Shown here piece after piece: positions 60,938 through 64,000 of a DNA stretch of 64,000 nucleotides (position 1 is the first letter of the stretch; each line of letters opens with the position of its first letter). Source of the DNA: Clostridia bacterium. Its GTDB lineage: Bacteria > Bacillota > Clostridia > TANB77 > UBA1234. The position numbers and the translations under genes were made by a program. The notes beneath the pieces are model-generated. The model was not told where the DNA came from. It searched no databases and saw only the letters and a program-made list of their open reading frames with translations. The stretch is from NCBI GenBank assembly GCA_017469545.1, contig JAFUGE010000014.1, forward strand, positions 1 through 64,000, given 5' to 3'.

Positions 60938-61684
60938 ATGAACGAATTTAAAATTGAAGGTAGAAATGCGGTAATAGCATTGCTAAAATCGGACAAGCCA
61001 ATTAATAAAATCATGATTGCGAAAGGCGATAGACAAGGATCGATATTTGAAATTATAAAGCTTGCGAAAGAAAGAAGAGTGATTATTTCAGAAGTGGATA
61101 AAAACAAATTAGATTCTCTTTCTGAAACAGGTCACCATCAAGGCGTTATCGCCTTTGTATCACCAATTGAATATAAAGAAGTGGACGATTTATTGGAAAT
61201 CGCAAAAGAAAAAGGCGAGGCTCCATTCTTGCTTATCGCGGACGAAATCGAAGACCCACACAATTTAGGGGCATTAATTAGAAGTGCGGAAATTGCTGGC
61301 TGTCACGGTATCATTATTCCAAAAAGAAGAGCAGCATTAGTGACAGAAGTAGTAGTGAAAGTTTCTTGCGGAGCGACAGAGTATTTGCCGATTGCAAGAG
61401 TTAATAATATCAATGAAACAATCAGAGAACTAAAAGAAAAGGGTGTATGGATTGTAGGGACAGACGGCAATGCGGAGACGTTATACTACGACCAAGACTT
61501 TACTGGCCCGATTGCCATTATTATTGGCAGTGAGGGAAGAGGTATGAACAAACTAACAATGCAGAATTGCGACTTTCTAGTAAAAATCCCAATGTACGGC
61601 CATATTACGTCGCTTAATGCGAGTGTGAGCGGGGGAATTGTACTATTTGAGGCTGTTAAACAAAGGCATTCAGTTGGAAAATAA
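60938..61684 (+). CDS. rlmB: 23S rRNA 2'-O-methyltransferase RlmB (SpoU family)
   Basis: It methylates a guanosine ribose in 23S rRNA (G2251 in E. coli numbering). The 248-residue product has the N-terminal substrate-binding domain (FKIEGRNAVIALLKS) and the SpoU knot: ADEIEDPHNLGALIRSAE, IIIGSEGRGMNKL and MYGHITSLNASVSGGIVLFEA. Start ATG 60938 follows AAAGGA. A TrmH-type relative with other targets cannot be excluded. Confidence 0.92.
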   Translation: MNEFKIEGRNAVIALLKSDKPINKIMIAKGDRQGSIFEIIKLAKERRVIISEVDKNKLDSLSETGHHQGVIAFVSPIEYKEVDDLLEIAKEKGEAPFLLIADEIEDPHNLGALIRSAEIAGCHGIIIPKRRAALVTEVVVKVSCGATEYLPIARVNNINETIRELKEKGVWIVGTDGNAETLYYDQDFTGPIAIIIGSEGRGMNKLTMQNCDFLVKIPMYGHITSLNASVSGGIVLFEAVKQRHSVGK

Positions 61685-61701
61685 TTTGGCAATTTAAAAT
61701 T

Positions 61702-61728
61702 GTAGGGGACGCGTAGTACGCGGCCCGC
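61702..61728 (+). repeat. Family-1 REP-like repeat, variant arms
   Basis: GTAGGGGACGCGT...ACGCGGCCC: changed arms that still pair. Confidence 0.75.
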
Positions 61729-61753
61729 GGGTTGCGTGATACGCAACCCCTAC
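61727..61753 (-). repeat. Family-1 REP-like repeat, variant arms
   Basis: Inverted copy with GGGTTGCGT / ACGCAACCC arms, sharing 2 bp with the copy at 61702. Confidence 0.8.
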
Positions 61754-61781
61754 ACATATTTTTATGTGGAGGAAGAATATT

Positions 61782-63302
61782 ATGACGAAGTTATTTAAGA
61801 TGCTGTTTAGCCGTATGGTAATTAGCTTTTTGCTGGTGGTGCTGCAGTTAGCAGTTTTCGTGTCGGCGGCTAGTTGGCTGAGAGATTATTCGATTTACAT
61901 ACAAATATTTTTTATGATTTTAAGTGCGATTGTGATTATTCAAATTATTGCAAGTAAGTCAGAAACGCTGCAAATCAAATTGCCGTGGATTGTGCTGATT
62001 GCGATGTTTCCTGTTTTCGGTATTCTTTGGTATTATTTTTATAGCGAAAACAGAATGAGAAAGAAATACATGAAAAACTTAAGCAAGCAAACCTATACCA
62101 TTAAAGAGGCAACAGGAAATGTAAGTGATATTGATGGGCTAGAGGATAATCAAAAAGCTTATCGACAATCAGAATACATTTTAAAATCTTGTGATATGCC
62201 AGTGTATCAGCACACCGGGACAACGTATTTTGAGATTGGCGAAAAATATTATGAAGCGCTACTTCAGGATTTGCGAGATGCCAAAAAGTTTATTTTTATT
62301 GAATCCTTTATTGTGTCGCAGGGCGTGATGTGGGATACGATTTTAGAAATCCTAAAACAAAAAGTGCAGGAGAAAGTGGAAGTCAGAGTGATGTTTGACG
62401 ATTGGGGAACGATTGAAACATTGCCGTATCGATACAATAAAAAGCTTGAGTCATACGGCATTCAATGTGTTGTTTTTAATCCTATTGTACCGATTTTATC
62501 TTTCAGACACAATAACAGAGACCATAAAAAAATTATTGTGATTGATGGCAATATTGCCTATACGGGCGGTATTAATTTAGCTGACGAATACATCAATCAA
62601 AAATTAAGATTTGGCCATTGGAAAGATAGTGGGCTAAAAATTCAAGGAAATGCAGTGAAGAATTTTACTTTTATGTTCTTAGAGTCTTGGCATTATTATA
62701 GGAATAGAGAAGAAGATTACAGGCGCTATATGCCTACGATGGAGGCAGAGACAGATGGCTATGTGCAACCATATATTGATAATCCGATGGACGAAGAACT
62801 TGTCGCAAGAAATGTGTATGTGAATATTTTAAATGATGCAACAAACTACGTATATATTACAACGCCATATTTAATTATGGATATTGAGCTTACGAATGCC
62901 ATTCTTTCGGCGGCGAAGAGAGGTGTCGATGTAGAAATAATCACACCACACATTCCGGATAAGTGGTATGTACACGCGGTCACGAGATCGTTTTATGGAC
63001 AACTAATCAAAGCAGGAGTGAAAATTTTTGAGTATACGCCAGGATTTATTCACGCGAAAAATGTGATATGTGACGATACCATTGCGACTGTGGGTACAGT
63101 TAATTTTGACTACCGAAGCTTGTATCACAATTATGAATGTGGGGCATGGATGTATGAGACGCACGTGATACGAAATATGAAAAAAGATTTTGTAAGTACG
63201 AGGGAAATTTCATTAGAGATTACACAGGCGCTTGTGGATAAGACACCATTTTTAGAAAGAGTGATGCAAGAGACTTTGAAATTCTTTTCACCAATGCTAT
63301 GA
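61782..63302 (+). CDS. cls: Cardiolipin synthase (phospholipase D family)
   Basis: Cls joins two phosphatidylglycerols into cardiolipin in the membrane. The 506-residue product has two N-terminal membrane helices (about 10-32 and 35-57), a PLDc_N segment and two HKD motifs: HNNRDHKKIIVIDGNIAYTG and HAKNVICDDTIATVGTVNFD. ATG 61782 follows GGAGGAAG; the in-frame ATG at 61764 lies upstream of that RBS. Confidence 0.94.
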   Translation: MTKLFKMLFSRMVISFLLVVLQLAVFVSAASWLRDYSIYIQIFFMILSAIVIIQIIASKSETLQIKLPWIVLIAMFPVFGILWYYFYSENRMRKKYMKNLSKQTYTIKEATGNVSDIDGLEDNQKAYRQSEYILKSCDMPVYQHTGTTYFEIGEKYYEALLQDLRDAKKFIFIESFIVSQGVMWDTILEILKQKVQEKVEVRVMFDDWGTIETLPYRYNKKLESYGIQCVVFNPIVPILSFRHNNRDHKKIIVIDGNIAYTGGINLADEYINQKLRFGHWKDSGLKIQGNAVKNFTFMFLESWHYYRNREEDYRRYMPTMEAETDGYVQPYIDNPMDEELVARNVYVNILNDATNYVYITTPYLIMDIELTNAILSAAKRGVDVEIITPHIPDKWYVHAVTRSFYGQLIKAGVKIFEYTPGFIHAKNVICDDTIATVGTVNFDYRSLYHNYECGAWMYETHVIRNMKKDFVSTREISLEITQALVDKTPFLERVMQETLKFFSPML

Positions 63303-63330
63303 TAAATAAACGAATGACGATACAAATTAT

Positions 63331-63357
63331 GTAGGGGCAGCGTACCACGCTGCCCGC
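63331..63357 (+). repeat. GTAG-headed REP-like palindrome (family 1)
   Basis: Canonical copy between cls and argS. Confidence 0.9.
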
Positions 63358-63374
63358 AATAGAGGGAGGAAAAT

Positions 63375-64000
63375 ATGCTAAATTATAAACAAGAATTAGC
63401 GAAAAAAATCAGTGAGATAACTAATATTGATACCAGCGAATTAATTTCATACATAGAAATCCCGCCAAATCCAAGCTTGGGAGATTATTCTTTTCCGTGT
63501 TTTCGATTGGCCAAGGAAATGAAGAAAGCGCCTCCAGTCATTGCAAATGAGATAAAAGAACAAATGCTGGACGAAGACTGGATAGAAAAGATTGACGTTG
63601 TAGGAGGCTATTTAAATATCTTCACGAATAAAAAAATATTGGTAGAAAATGTTTTAGGTGAAGTAATCAGTAAGCAAGAAGATTACGGCAAGTCAGATGT
63701 AGGAAATGGAAAGACAGTCGTGATTGATTATTCCGCGCCTAACATTGCAAAACCTTTTCATATTGGGCATTTGCGTTCTACTGTGATTGGTGGAGCACTA
63801 TATAAGATGTATCAGTTCTTAGGATACAAAGTGATTGGCATTAACCATCTTGGCGATTGGGGAATGGGCATTTGCAGAACGATGGCCGGTTATCGAATGT
63901 GGAAAGACGAATATGATTTTACAGAAAATCCTATCAATTCTGTTTTGGCTATTTATGTTAGATATAACAAAATTGAAAAAGAGGACCCTGATTTCAAAAA
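63375..64000 (+). CDS. argS: Arginyl-tRNA synthetase, 5' part (runs off the window)
   Basis: The 208 visible residues match class I ArgRS: the N-terminal Add-1 domain with IEIPPNPSLGDYSFPCFRLA, then the catalytic core DYSAPNIAKPFHIGHLRST (HIGH signature) and NHLGDWGMG. AGGGAGGA precedes the ATG. The KMSK-equivalent and anticodon-binding parts are beyond the window, so integrity is unchecked. Confidence 0.95.
   Translation, partial: MLNYKQELAKKISEITNIDTSELISYIEIPPNPSLGDYSFPCFRLAKEMKKAPPVIANEIKEQMLDEDWIEKIDVVGGYLNIFTNKKILVENVLGEVISKQEDYGKSDVGNGKTVVIDYSAPNIAKPFHIGHLRSTVIGGALYKMYQFLGYKVIGINHLGDWGMGICRTMAGYRMWKDEYDFTENPINSVLAIYVRYNKIEKEDPDFK

Overview
The window looks like a chromosomal contig from an AT-rich, endospore-forming member of the Clostridia (Firmicutes), probably an uncultured gut or sediment anaerobe. 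The evidence is strong Shine-Dalgarno sites, SLH-anchored surface proteins, sporulation genes (spoIVB, pdaA, yqfC, yqfD), a T-box-controlled one-chain glycyl-tRNA synthetase, pyruvate phosphate dikinase and the order ybeY-cdd-era-yqzL-recO. I cannot name a species.

Layout. 1-6.6 kb is a cell-surface locus: a leucine-rich-repeat/beta-helix protein ending in a dockerin (split by a one-base frame break), then an SLH-anchored protein with a cohesin-like domain and 14 tandem 50-residue Cys repeats. 6.7-11 kb holds a DUF4364 regulator, an ECF sigma/putative anti-sigma pair, recN and a lipoprotein. 11-13.9 kb is a Septu-type defence pair (PtuA ATPase, PtuB HNH nuclease) with an unknown gene upstream. 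14-22.8 kb is a sporulation and housekeeping block (spoIVB, pdaA, yqfC, yqfD, an unknown gene, ybeY, DUF3048, cdd, era, yqzL, recO). 22.8-24.9 kb is a second SLH protein, also frame-broken. 25-30.5 kb is a secreted EndoU RNase toxin followed by three paralogous candidate immunity genes and two DUF2019-like genes. 30.5-37.4 kb has T-box-glyQS, an ATP-grasp protein, two paralogous membrane proteins and ppdK. 37.4-39.9 kb is a RAYT-type Y1 transposase with its own palindromes, a phosphoesterase and an acetyltransferase. 39.9-47.2 kb has a YARHG protein, a PstS-like binding protein, a CBS protein, ktrB-ktrA, DUF402, smpB and a Thr/Asn-rich secreted protein. 47.3-51.8 kb has a frame-broken membrane protein, an acyl-CoA synthetase, a frame-broken Rrf2 regulator and an orphan gene. 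51.9-64 kb is a translation and tRNA/rRNA-modification block (plsC, rpsA, typA, lipoprotein, queA, tgt, lepA, rlmB, cls, 5' part of argS).

Two repeat families stand out. Family 1 is a 27-bp palindrome headed GTAG, about 25 copies, often in inverted pairs. Its arms change in a compensatory way, and it sits almost only beside housekeeping genes. Family 2 is a TGAAAC...GTTTCA palindrome found only around the RAYT transposase; an 87-bp composite of it flanks a two-gene cassette and supplies the stop codons of two convergent genes.

The most interesting systems are the EndoU toxin with its duplicated immunity array, the cohesin/dockerin surface pair, the Septu locus with an unassigned neighbour, and the two REP-like families. 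Four genes carry an apparent one-base insertion. These may be assembly errors or real switches, and raw reads would decide.
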